DNA from: Myxococcales bacterium
Lineage (GTDB): Bacteria; Myxococcota_A; UBA9160; SMWR01
DNA: 28,979 bases
Direction: 5' to 3'
Assembly (NCBI GenBank): GCA_022571825.1
Contig: JACZXC010000002.1
Location: forward strand, 1-28,979
The position numbers and the translations under genes were made by a program. The notes under the pieces were generated by a model that was not told where the DNA came from, searched no databases, and saw only the letters and a list, made by a program, of their open reading frames with translations. Shown here piece after piece: positions 1 to 7,049 of this stretch (positions within the stretch are counted from its first letter, which is position 1; each line of letters opens with the position of its first letter).

Positions 1-860
1 CTGAGGGGAACCGGGCATACCACCGCGTGGCCGCCCATCCCGCAATCGCGGTGCCAGGGGAGATCGGAGAGGCCCTCGGTCATGTCGGGGTTCTTGTAGA
101 TCACCGAGACGCCGAGCTCCGCGTCTGCGATCCGCGGGCTGAGCTTTTCGTCGGAGAGGCCGATCAGGCCCAGAATGCGGGGATCGCGGGTGAGGTCCCG
201 CAGCTCCGGCTGGCGGCTCCCGCCGGTCACGCGGCAGAGGAGTTCCCGGCCGCGGGCGTCCTTGCCCCACCACGACTCCCGGTCGCCCCGGCGCGCATCC
301 CTCCGCGCGCGAGCGGCGCCCCTCCGGAAGAGCGCGACCTCGTCGGCGGAGAAGACGTTGCGCACCACCAGATAGCCGGCGGTTCGCAGAAAGTGGGCCA
401 TGTCCTCACTGTCGTCGTCCAGGCGAAAGGCGCGCCCCACGTCCAGTGCGGCCCCGTGGCGATCCTCGAGTCGGGCTTTTCGCGGGTCGAAGAAGGGCCG
501 GCCCGTGTACATGGAACGCAGGGTGGGATCCCATCGAACGAAGGTCATGGCATCGCCGCGCCGACACTGGGCGCGGCCCGCGTAGAGCAGACCGGGGGGC
601 GACTCGAGATCATGCACGATGCCCTGCCAGAATTCGTGGTCGAGCTCGATCACGGTGTCGGCGGCGTCATCGCCGGGAACGATGTCGATCCCGCCCTCGC
701 GAGAAACGTAGGTGTAGGCGCTGCCCTCGGAGAGGCGAAACGCCAGGGAGTTCCGTTTCGGTGCCCCCTCGGCGGCGCGAGCGCCGTTGCCCGCCGCCAG
801 CCGACGCGGCAGCTCCACCCGGTGAAAATCGTCGAAGTCGAGGGTTTCGAAGCCGGGCAT
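1..860 (-). CDS. Phytanoyl-CoA dioxygenase (PhyH) family protein, C-terminus cut by window edge
   Basis: Reading leftward from an ATG at 860, the frame is open to base 1, so 286 residues are visible and the C-terminus is missing. A strong GGGAGGAG ribosome-binding site precedes the start. From about residue 150 the protein has the typical opening of the PhyH fold (FLRTAGYLVVRNVFSADEV). At residues 268-275 it has PWHRDCGM, whose His270 and Asp272 form the first two ligands of the Fe(II)/2-oxoglutarate HxD...H site; the distal His and Arg lie outside the window. The first 150 residues are not PhyH. Their pattern (SAYTYVSREGG, then VIELDHEFW) loosely recalls SCP2-like sterol-carrier domains, which is my inference. 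It is probably the last visible gene of the minus-strand run that begins with the MFS gene, 30 bases after the LLM gene. A hydroxylase of a steroid or isoprenoid acyl-CoA is plausible; the substrate is unknown. Confidence 0.85.
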   Translation of the reverse strand, partial: MPGFETLDFDDFHRVELPRRLAAGNGARAAEGAPKRNSLAFRLSEGSAYTYVSREGGIDIVPGDDAADTVIELDHEFWQGIVHDLESPPGLLYAGRAQCRRGDAMTFVRWDPTLRSMYTGRPFFDPRKARLEDRHGAALDVGRAFRLDDDSEDMAHFLRTAGYLVVRNVFSADEVALFRRGAARARRDARRGDRESWWGKDARGRELLCRVTGGSRQPELRDLTRDPRILGLIGLSDEKLSPRIADAELGVSVIYKNPDMTEGLSDLPWHRDCGMGGHAVVCPVPL

Positions 861-890
861 CCCGTCTCCTCCCGTCGTGTCCATCCTAGC

Positions 891-1808
891 TCAGGCCGGG
901 ACCGGTCCCCGAGAACCGCGACCCAGGCGTTCGAGAAACGGGCGGATCTGGTCGGGCCTGCGGGCAAACCGGGCCAGGGCGAAGGACGCCAGCGTCACAC
1001 CGACCTCTCGAAACGCCGGCAGCGCCTCGAGGGTGGCATCGAGATCGACGTGTCCGGCGCCGTTTCGAACCAGCGGGGCGCTCGCCCGCACCTGCAGGGT
1101 CTCCGGATCTCGCCCCGCCGCGGCGAAGGCCTCGCGCAGCTGTTGGATGCCCTTGCCCAGAACATCGGGGTTCGACTCCAGGGGCATCCAACCGACGCCG
1201 TACTCGACCAGGCGAGCGACGTTGCCGGGGGTGAGCGCCCCGCCGATCCAGATCGGGATTCCGCCGGGCTGGAGCGGACGAGGCAGACACCAGAGCCTGT
1301 CGAATCGAACCGTCGGCGACCGGAAGGATGCCGGCGCCTGACGCCAGAGCACGCGGCAGGCGCGGAGCGTATCGTCCATGCGCGAGGTGCGGCCCGAAAA
1401 GGGAACCCCGGCGCCGTCGAACTCCTCGCGCTGCCAGCCCGTGCCGACACCCAGATCGAGTCGCCCCCGGGACAGGACATCGAGGCTCGCCAGGGTCTTG
1501 GCCAGGAGCAGGGCCGGACGCAGGGGCACGATCAGGATTCCGGTGCCCAGCCGAATCCGACGCGTCGCGCCAGCCATCGCCGCCAGGGTGGTGATGGGTT
1601 CGAGCCAGGGCTCTTCCCGGGGGAGCGGAAACTCGCCGTAGGGATACCGGTCGGTGCGTGTCCCGATCGCCAGGTGATCGGGCAAGACCAGCTGATCGAC
1701 CCCCGCCTCGTCGGCGATCCGAGCGGCCTCCACCAGCGCGGCGAGGTCGTCGCCGAACAGGTGCGAGAGTCCGACGATCGTGACGGAGACTCCGATCCGG
1801 TCGCCCAA
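891..1808 (-). CDS. LLM-class F420-dependent oxidoreductase (TIGR03619-like)
   Basis: A 305-residue luciferase-like monooxygenase (TIM-barrel) protein. Recognisable blocks are the strand-helix region around VDQLVLPDHLAIG, the IRLGTGILIVPLRPALLLAKTLA block and the RLDLGVGTGWQREEF motif, the last being typical of the F420-dependent TIGR03619 group rather than FMN luciferases. I chose the TTG at 1808 because GAGAAGGA lies just upstream of it; the longer frame to 1919 would run into the gene at 1840-2256 and has no family-like sequence before residue 40. It lies 31 bases after the KSI-like gene and 30 bases before the PhyH gene, so the set is probably one transcript. F420 use is inferred from the family. 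The substrate is unknown, but the setting suggests a steroid or other hydrophobic ring compound. Confidence 0.85.
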   Translation of the reverse strand: MGDRIGVSVTIVGLSHLFGDDLAALVEAARIADEAGVDQLVLPDHLAIGTRTDRYPYGEFPLPREEPWLEPITTLAAMAGATRRIRLGTGILIVPLRPALLLAKTLASLDVLSRGRLDLGVGTGWQREEFDGAGVPFSGRTSRMDDTLRACRVLWRQAPASFRSPTVRFDRLWCLPRPLQPGGIPIWIGGALTPGNVARLVEYGVGWMPLESNPDVLGKGIQQLREAFAAAGRDPETLQVRASAPLVRNGAGHVDLDATLEALPAFREVGVTLASFALARFARRPDQIRPFLERLGRGSRGPVPA

Positions 1809-1839
1809 CCGTCCTTCTCCCGCGTTCGAGTCTATGTTC

Positions 1840-2256
1840 TCAACTTTCTCGTATGGGTGGGAAGGCCTTGACTTGGCCGAGCTCCCAGTACCCGCGGAGG
1901 GCGCTGACCTTGCCCGCATCGTTCACGCGGTAGGTAAAGACCCCTTCGACCAACGTGACGAGTCCATTCTCCATCACCACGGTGATGGTTCCCACGTTTG
2001 CGATCTCGGGTCCCGCCGCGTAGGAGCGCTCGATGTTGAAGAGCACGCGGTTCGGTCCAATCTGCTTGTCCCAGAAGGCGGCGATCGCATCCTTGCCGCG
2101 ATGCCCCCGGCCCTCGGGATCCAGCGGCGAGGAACCGATCGGGTCTTCGATGATCGCGTCGTCGGCGAAGTTGGCGACCCAGGCATCCTTATTCTTCTGG
2201 TGCACCGCGTCCATGGAGCGTCGGGCCGCCGCGCGCGCAGGGTGTTCATTCGACAT
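1840..2256 (-). CDS. NTF2-like/SnoaL-like protein related to ketosteroid isomerase
   Basis: A 138-residue cone-fold (NTF2/SnoaL) protein with a clear AAGGAGG ribosome-binding site upstream of the ATG. Residues 30-42 (FADDAIIEDPIGS) closely follow the loop of bacterial delta5-3-ketosteroid isomerase, and Asp38 falls at exactly the number of the catalytic base Asp38 of the Comamonas enzyme. By my hand alignment, the oxyanion-hole residues of the true enzyme are not kept: position 14 is Ser instead of Tyr, and the Asp99 position appears to be Phe. It is therefore either a divergent isomerase or a ligand-binding relative. It lies between the MFS transporter and the LLM oxidoreductase with gaps of about 32 bases on each side, which supports co-transcription and a shared hydrophobic substrate. 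Confidence 0.8.
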   Translation of the reverse strand: MSNEHPARAAARRSMDAVHQKNKDAWVANFADDAIIEDPIGSSPLDPEGRGHRGKDAIAAFWDKQIGPNRVLFNIERSYAAGPEIANVGTITVVMENGLVTLVEGVFTYRVNDAGKVSALRGYWELGQVKAFPPIRES

Positions 2257-2288
2257 GGGCCCTCCTTTCGACTGAAGTCGAGGCGGGA

Positions 2289-3581
2289 TTATACCGATCC
2301 GCCGCCGGCCCTCGAAAACTCGCGACGCACGAAGAAGAGCGCCAGGACCGACAGCAGGTTCAGGACAGCGAAGGTCTGGAAGGCCAGGTCGTAGCTCCCG
2401 AAGCGATCGTGAACCCAGGCGGCGTAGATCGGACCGAGGGTCCCGCCGGGCAGGAGGGCCAGGATCAGCGCCCCGTAGATCGCGGCCATGAAGCGCAGGC
2501 CGAAGCAGTGGGTCAGGATCAAGGGGTAGACGACGTCCCGGGCGGCGACGGAGAAGCCGAAGACGAGGATGAACACGGGCAGTAGGGTCGGATGCGGGAG
2601 GAACAGCAGGAGCACCGAGCTGAGGGCGAGCAGGGCGTAGTCGACCAGGAGTGCGATCTTGTGGTGAATCCGGTCCGCGATCAGGCCCAGCACCACCTTG
2701 CTCACGAGGCCGAGTCCAATCGCGTTGCTGAAGTACGCCGTCGCTTCGCTGCGCGGCATGCCCTCGTCGGTCAGGAAGAGCACCAGGTGCTCGAGCATGC
2801 CGAGGAAGTAGAAGAAGAAGCTGAAGAGCGAGAACAGCAGGATCCAGAAGGTGCGGGTTCGCAACGCGCGCGACAGGTCCATGTCACCGGCGTTGCCCGC
2901 GGCCTCTCCGTCGGTCGCCGACACCGCGATTGGTTTCGGAGCCTCTCGCACCACCATCCACGCGATCGGCAGCAGGATCACGAACCCGGCGACGCCCATC
3001 CAGAAGAAGGCTTCGCGCCAGGAGCTGCGGTCCGCGACGGCCGCGGCAATCCGGGTGAGCCCGAACCCCGCGATGTTGGATCCGGTGTAGACGATGCCGA
3101 GGGCCAGGCCTCGGCTGCGGGTGATCCACTGAGATACGACCTGACCCACGGTGATGTCACCCAGACCGGTGATCGCGAGGCCCAGGATCATGATCACCAC
3201 CGAAAAGTGCCAGAGCGACTGCATGCGGCTGAGCAGGAGGAAGGAGACTCCGAGCAACATCGCCGCAGGGGCGAGGATCCGCCGCGCTCCGAAGCGCACC
3301 GTCAAAAATCCCACCAGCGGGCTGGCCACTGCGATCACGAAGAGCTGCGGGGCCCGGGCCGACGAGAACATGGCTCGCGTCCAATCCAGCTCGACGATGA
3401 TGTCCCGGGCCAGGGGCCCCAGGACGTATCCGAACCCGAGTCCCATCTGACACACCAGGCAGGCGAGCACCACCCCGAGTCCCCGGCCGCGTATGTCGCC
3501 GAGCACACTCGTCACCGCCGGATCGCTTCCACTGCCGATCGCACGGCGCGGATACTCGCAAAAGCCGGTGACGTCCGTCAT
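2289..3581 (-). CDS. MFS transporter
   Basis: An integral membrane protein of about 430 residues with a dozen hydrophobic segments, in two six-helix halves joined by a polar loop (around REAPKPIAVSATDGEA). The MFS loop 2-3 signature is recognisable as GFLTVRFGARRI. It most resembles the monocarboxylate/oxalate-type MFS group and would import or export an organic acid across the inner membrane; the substrate cannot be read. It heads the minus-strand run with the KSI-like, LLM and PhyH genes. The start is uncertain. ATG 3581 nearly abuts the divergent ligase start at 3592 and leaves no promoter space. GTG 3515, preceded by GGAAGCG, would give 408 residues, place TM1 about nine residues in and leave a 76-base divergent promoter region. 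The frame further upstream lies antisense to the ligase and is not real. Confidence 0.85.
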   Translation of the reverse strand: MTDVTGFCEYPRRAIGSGSDPAVTSVLGDIRGRGLGVVLACLVCQMGLGFGYVLGPLARDIIVELDWTRAMFSSARAPQLFVIAVASPLVGFLTVRFGARRILAPAAMLLGVSFLLLSRMQSLWHFSVVIMILGLAITGLGDITVGQVVSQWITRSRGLALGIVYTGSNIAGFGLTRIAAAVADRSSWREAFFWMGVAGFVILLPIAWMVVREAPKPIAVSATDGEAAGNAGDMDLSRALRTRTFWILLFSLFSFFFYFLGMLEHLVLFLTDEGMPRSEATAYFSNAIGLGLVSKVVLGLIADRIHHKIALLVDYALLALSSVLLLFLPHPTLLPVFILVFGFSVAARDVVYPLILTHCFGLRFMAAIYGALILALLPGGTLGPIYAAWVHDRFGSYDLAFQTFAVLNLLSVLALFFVRREFSRAGGGSV

Positions 3582-3591
3582 GCTTTCGGCG

Positions 3592-5082
3592 ATGTCGTTG
3601 GTGATCGCCGACGTATTTCGACGCAACGCGCGGCTGGTTCCGAACCGGATCGCCGCTTCGATGGGCGAGGCCACGCTCACCCACGCCGAGCTCAACGGGG
3701 CCGGCAACCGCCTCGCCAACGTGCTGCGAGGACTCGGCATCGACCGGGGCGATCGGGTCGCGTGCTGGGCGGATACCTCCCTGGACGTGCTTCCGCTATT
3801 CGCGGCGTTGGCCAAGCTGGGGGCGGTCTTCGCACCCTTGAACGCCCGCCTTGGCGCGGAGGCGACGGCGCCGGTAGCGGAGCTGGCCCGGGCCCGGCTG
3901 CTCGTCGCCGACTCCGCCCGCGCGGAGGCGGCGGAGGCGGTGGCAAAGGCTGCGGACATCTCCCTCCTGGCTCGCCTCGGGGGGGGACGGGGCCCCGGCG
4001 TCGACCTGTGCGATGCCGCGAAGGGCGCTTCGGCGAGCCCGGTTTCGACCCCCGAGCTCGACGAGCGCGACCCTCACGTGATCTTCTTCACCAGCGGCAG
4101 CACCGGCCGGCCCAAGGGCGTCATCCTCTCGAACCGCGCGAACTACCTCCGAACCTTCCAGGGGGTGTTCCGCGATCAGCCCGAACGCTCGGTCTGTATG
4201 TTTCCTCTCTTCCACATGGCCGCCTTCACCCTGGCTCTGGCCGCCTGGCAGACCCGGGGCGAGATCGTCTTCGTGAAGTCGGCCTCGGCCGAGGCGCTGC
4301 TGTCGGCGGTGGAGGCGCGTCGGGCCAATCGCCTCTACTGCATCCCCGCCATCTGGGCTCGCGTCCTCGACGCGGATTTCCGGGGCCGCAATCTCTCGAG
4401 TCTGCGGGAAATCGATACCGGCACCTCGGCGACACCGCCGGAATTGATCGCCGCACTCAAGGAGCGCTTCCCCGAAACGGTGACGCGCGTCTACTACGGA
4501 TCCACCGAGTGCGGAGCCGGCACCGTGCTCTCCGATGCCGACGTCCTGCGCAAGCCCGGAAGCGTGGGCCCGGCGGCCCCGGGAGTCGACCTCCGGCTGA
4601 CTGAAGCCGGCGAAATCTGCCTGCGCAGTGACTATCTGATGGATGGCTACTTCAACGACCCCGAGGCCACCGCGCAGGCCCTCGTCGACGGCTGGTACCA
4701 CAGCGGTGACGTCGGCGCCCTCGACGACGAGGGCTTTCTCTCGATCGTCGGCCGCCTGGGCGACATCATCCGAACCGGCGGAGAATCGGTGGACCCCGCG
4801 GAGGTGGAGTCCGCCCTGAAGGACTGTCCGGGCATCGCCGAGGTGGCCGTCGTGGGCATTCCCGATTCCCAGTGGGGTGAGATCGTGTGCGCTGTTGTCG
4901 TGCCCGACGTGGGCTCCGCGGTCACCCTCGAAACACTCCAGGACCACTGCAACCAGCGCCTCGCCGGCTTCAAGAAGCCCCGGCGGCTGGAGTGGATGGA
5001 CACCCTTCCGCGCACGGCGGCGACGCGTCAGGTTCAACGCGCGTTGCTGGTCGAACAGATCACGAGCCGCTCACTCACCTGA
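3592..5082 (+). CDS. AMP-dependent acyl-CoA synthetase/ligase (class I adenylate-forming)
   Basis: About 496 residues with the ANL fold. The ATP-binding P-loop is at about residues 167-176 (TSGSTGRPKG), the A5-type motif is YYGSTECG, the ATPase motif is WYHSGDVGALDDEG, and the hinge region is GRLGDIIRTGGESVDP. The C-terminal A10 motif is unusual: where most ligases have a Gly-Lys pair before the final basic residues, this one reads RTAATRQVQR, so the universal adenylation lysine appears to be missing or shifted. The start is taken as ATG 3592, although ATG 3580 is also in frame; neither has a good ribosome-binding site. It is followed by an enoyl-CoA hydratase 10 bases downstream, so the pair is probably an operon activating and hydrating an acyl-CoA. 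The substrate is unknown. Confidence 0.88.
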   Translation: MSLVIADVFRRNARLVPNRIAASMGEATLTHAELNGAGNRLANVLRGLGIDRGDRVACWADTSLDVLPLFAALAKLGAVFAPLNARLGAEATAPVAELARARLLVADSARAEAAEAVAKAADISLLARLGGGRGPGVDLCDAAKGASASPVSTPELDERDPHVIFFTSGSTGRPKGVILSNRANYLRTFQGVFRDQPERSVCMFPLFHMAAFTLALAAWQTRGEIVFVKSASAEALLSAVEARRANRLYCIPAIWARVLDADFRGRNLSSLREIDTGTSATPPELIAALKERFPETVTRVYYGSTECGAGTVLSDADVLRKPGSVGPAAPGVDLRLTEAGEICLRSDYLMDGYFNDPEATAQALVDGWYHSGDVGALDDEGFLSIVGRLGDIIRTGGESVDPAEVESALKDCPGIAEVAVVGIPDSQWGEIVCAVVVPDVGSAVTLETLQDHCNQRLAGFKKPRRLEWMDTLPRTAATRQVQRALLVEQITSRSLT

Positions 5083-5092
5083 AGGAGAACCC

Positions 5093-5911
5093 GTGTACCA
5101 AGAGATCCTCTACGACGTGAACGACCCCATCGCGACCGTGACCCTGAACCGCCCCGATCGATTGAACGCGTGGACCAATCGCATGGGGGTCGAGGTGAAG
5201 CACGCGATGGCTGAGGCGGAGTCCGACCCCAAGGTGGTGGCGATCGTGCTGACCGGCGCCGGACGCGGCTTCTGTGCCGGTGCCGACATGCAGAATCTCA
5301 AGAACATCAGCGAGGGAGCCGGCGGCGGCCAGAAGATCAGCGCGCTGCCGGCGGATCCGGGCGATCCGTCCCTGGAGGGTTTCCGTCAGACCTACACCTA
5401 CCTGATGTCGATTCGCAAGCCGGTGATCGCCGCGATTAACGGACCCTGCGCGGGCATGGCGTTTCCCATCGCCCTGGCCTGCGACGTGCGCTTCGCGTCA
5501 GACCGGGCGGTCTTCACCACCGCTTTTTCGCGGCGTGGACTGATCGCCGAGTGGGGTATCTCCTGGTTGCTGCCCCGACTGGTGGGAACGGCCCACGCTC
5601 TGGATCTTCTCTTCACCGGTCGCAAGTTCGATGCTGCAGAAGCCGAGCGCATTGGAATCGTCAACCGCGTGCTTCCCCACCACGAGCTTTCCAAGCACGT
5701 GGAGGAGTACATCCGGGAGATGGCGGCGAACTGCTCGCCCACGTCGCTCCAGATCATGAAGCGTCAGGTCTATCAGGCGCTGGAGGAGACCCTGGCCGAG
5801 GCCCACGCCAAGGCCGTACGGTTGATGACCGAGAGCTTCGGACGCGAGGATTTCGCGGAAGGCGTCACCTCCTACCTGGAGAAGCGTTCCCCAAAGTTCC
5901 CGCGCATCTGA
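5093..5911 (+). CDS. Enoyl-CoA hydratase/isomerase family protein
   Basis: A 272-residue crotonase-fold protein. The two oxyanion-hole segments are visible as GRGFCAGADM (around residue 60) and NGPCAGMAFP (around residue 115). The catalytic-acid region reads RRGLIAEWGISWLLPRLVG, with Glu in the position usual for hydratases. The GTG start at 5093 is preceded by GAAGGAG, and the upstream ligase ends 10 bases earlier, so the two are almost certainly co-transcribed. It adds water to a 2-enoyl-CoA in the cytoplasm. Whether it acts on a steroid side chain, a ring fragment or a fatty acid cannot be decided from the sequence. Nothing suggests damage. Confidence 0.9.
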   Translation: MYQEILYDVNDPIATVTLNRPDRLNAWTNRMGVEVKHAMAEAESDPKVVAIVLTGAGRGFCAGADMQNLKNISEGAGGGQKISALPADPGDPSLEGFRQTYTYLMSIRKPVIAAINGPCAGMAFPIALACDVRFASDRAVFTTAFSRRGLIAEWGISWLLPRLVGTAHALDLLFTGRKFDAAEAERIGIVNRVLPHHELSKHVEEYIREMAANCSPTSLQIMKRQVYQALEETLAEAHAKAVRLMTESFGREDFAEGVTSYLEKRSPKFPRI

Positions 5912-5938
5912 AGAAGGTTCCCTGCGGTCGTTCGCGTC

Positions 5939-6413
5939 TTACCGAAGCGCGGCAGCGATATTGCCGCCATCGACCGTAACCACCACAGCGGTCGTGGCCT
6001 CGGCCCGGGCGAGGGTCACAAAGGACTGGGCCACGTCCTGCGCCAGGACTTCGCGTCCCAGCAGATTGCCCGACATGTATTCTCGCTCGCTCAATCCCCG
6101 CGCTTTGGAGCGGCTCCTCCAGCGAGACCATCGTCTGAAGCGGGGCCAGGCGAACCGCCGGGAGCCCCGCGGGCTCGATGTCGGCCATATCCCATCCGGA
6201 GCCCTTGACGCAGAGAACCTCCGTCGGTTCCCCCATCAGGTCGGGCATCACGGTCCTGACCGAGGGTTTGCCGCCCCCGTGCAGGACCAGCTTGGGTTCG
6301 ACGCCCAGAAGCCGGCTGGTTTAGACGCGAAGCGCGAGATCTGCGTTGACCCGCTCGCGCCGATAGCGGCGGACGAATCCGCGGGCCTCCCGCTCCGATC
6401 GACGGTTCTTCAT
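5939..6413 (-). pseudogene. Relic of bifunctional class II aldolase/short-chain dehydrogenase
   Basis: Three pieces of one family line up in order on the minus strand. From ATG 6413 comes MKNRRSERE...DLALRV, the usual opening of the aldolase half, broken by TAA at 6321-6323 where relatives have Tyr. The same frame resumes directly with TSRLLGVEPKLVLHGGG, then VLCVKGSGWDMADIEPAGLP, all typical of the N-terminal class II aldolase domain. Near 6100-6145 the frame shifts and jumps to an SDR C-terminus (NLLGREVLAQDV, then VTVDGGNIAAALR and TAA at 5939-5941). Intact family members are roughly 680 residues, so most of the aldolase catalytic part and almost all of the SDR domain are gone. It fills most of the gap between the enoyl-CoA hydratase and the SRPBCC gene. 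The recognisable residues suggest fairly recent decay. Confidence 0.85.
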
Positions 6414-6439
6414 GGTTTCCCCAGATCGCTCGGCCGGGC

Positions 6440-7042
6440 TTACCCCTTCGCTCCCTGGGCAGCTTCGAGATGCGACACGATCTTGTTGGCCAGGTACTCG
6501 GCCGCGGGAAGCATGACGGGCTTCATCAGGGCGTTCACCATCGGCGCCATGGGGCCTCCGGGGTCGATGCGCAGACGGAAGGTGAGCTGGGTCATGCCCG
6601 GTCCGGGCTCCGCATCGGCAGTGTCGGCCCGCCGGGCTCGGCCTCCCCGCCCCAGAAAAACGCGAATCATCGCCTCGAGAAAGCGAAGCAGGCGGCTCTT
6701 CTGCGGGGTGGAACGGCTGGAATCCGTCGCGCGTTCGCCGGCGCGCTCCCGGTAGGGCTTCATCACGAACTCGCCATCCCCCCGCATCGGCTCGTTGAGG
6801 CCGACGAGCTCGAAACTGACCCGCTCGGGACCCGCCCACTCGGTGACGTGAACGCGAAACGTCAGCACCCGCGCGAGAACGCCCACGTCTCCCTTCAGGG
6901 TCCAGATCGAGTCGTTGTCGTTCTCCTTCTCGTGGCTCTGGTAGCCGCTCACGAAATCGGCCCAATGATCCACGTCCTTGACAAACTCCCAGATCGTCTC
7001 GATCGGAAGCTTCGCCGTGGTCGTGTATTCCGCTTCGGCCAC
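6440..7042 (-). CDS. SRPBCC (START/Bet v 1-like) protein
   Basis: A 200-residue protein beginning AEYTTTAKLPIETIWEFVKDVDHWADFV, the typical first strand and helix of the SRPBCC hydrophobic-ligand fold (polyketide cyclase/CoxG-like branch). The middle holds strands with SIWTLKGDVG and TEWAGPERVSFEL. An Arg-rich, low-complexity insert of about 45 residues (from about YRERAGERAT to RRADTADAEP) precedes the final strand and the long C-terminal helix. The GTG at 7042 is chosen because it starts directly at the domain and lies 7 bases after the flavoprotein stop codon, suggesting translational coupling; the longer frame to 7120 overlaps that gene. It may carry or shield a steroid-like ligand for its partner, but that is inferred from position only. 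Confidence 0.8.
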   Translation of the reverse strand: MAEAEYTTTAKLPIETIWEFVKDVDHWADFVSGYQSHEKENDNDSIWTLKGDVGVLARVLTFRVHVTEWAGPERVSFELVGLNEPMRGDGEFVMKPYRERAGERATDSSRSTPQKSRLLRFLEAMIRVFLGRGGRARRADTADAEPGPGMTQLTFRLRIDPGGPMAPMVNALMKPVMLPAAEYLANKIVSHLEAAQGAKG

Positions 7043-7049
7043 GCCGGGG

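Noticed and set aside
27..1871. A 614-codon plus-strand frame at the window start
   Set aside because: It is antisense to the PhyH and LLM genes, whose motifs (HxD, GVGTGW) lie on the minus strand. The plus-strand translation is low-complexity Arg/Ala/Gly/Pro sequence.
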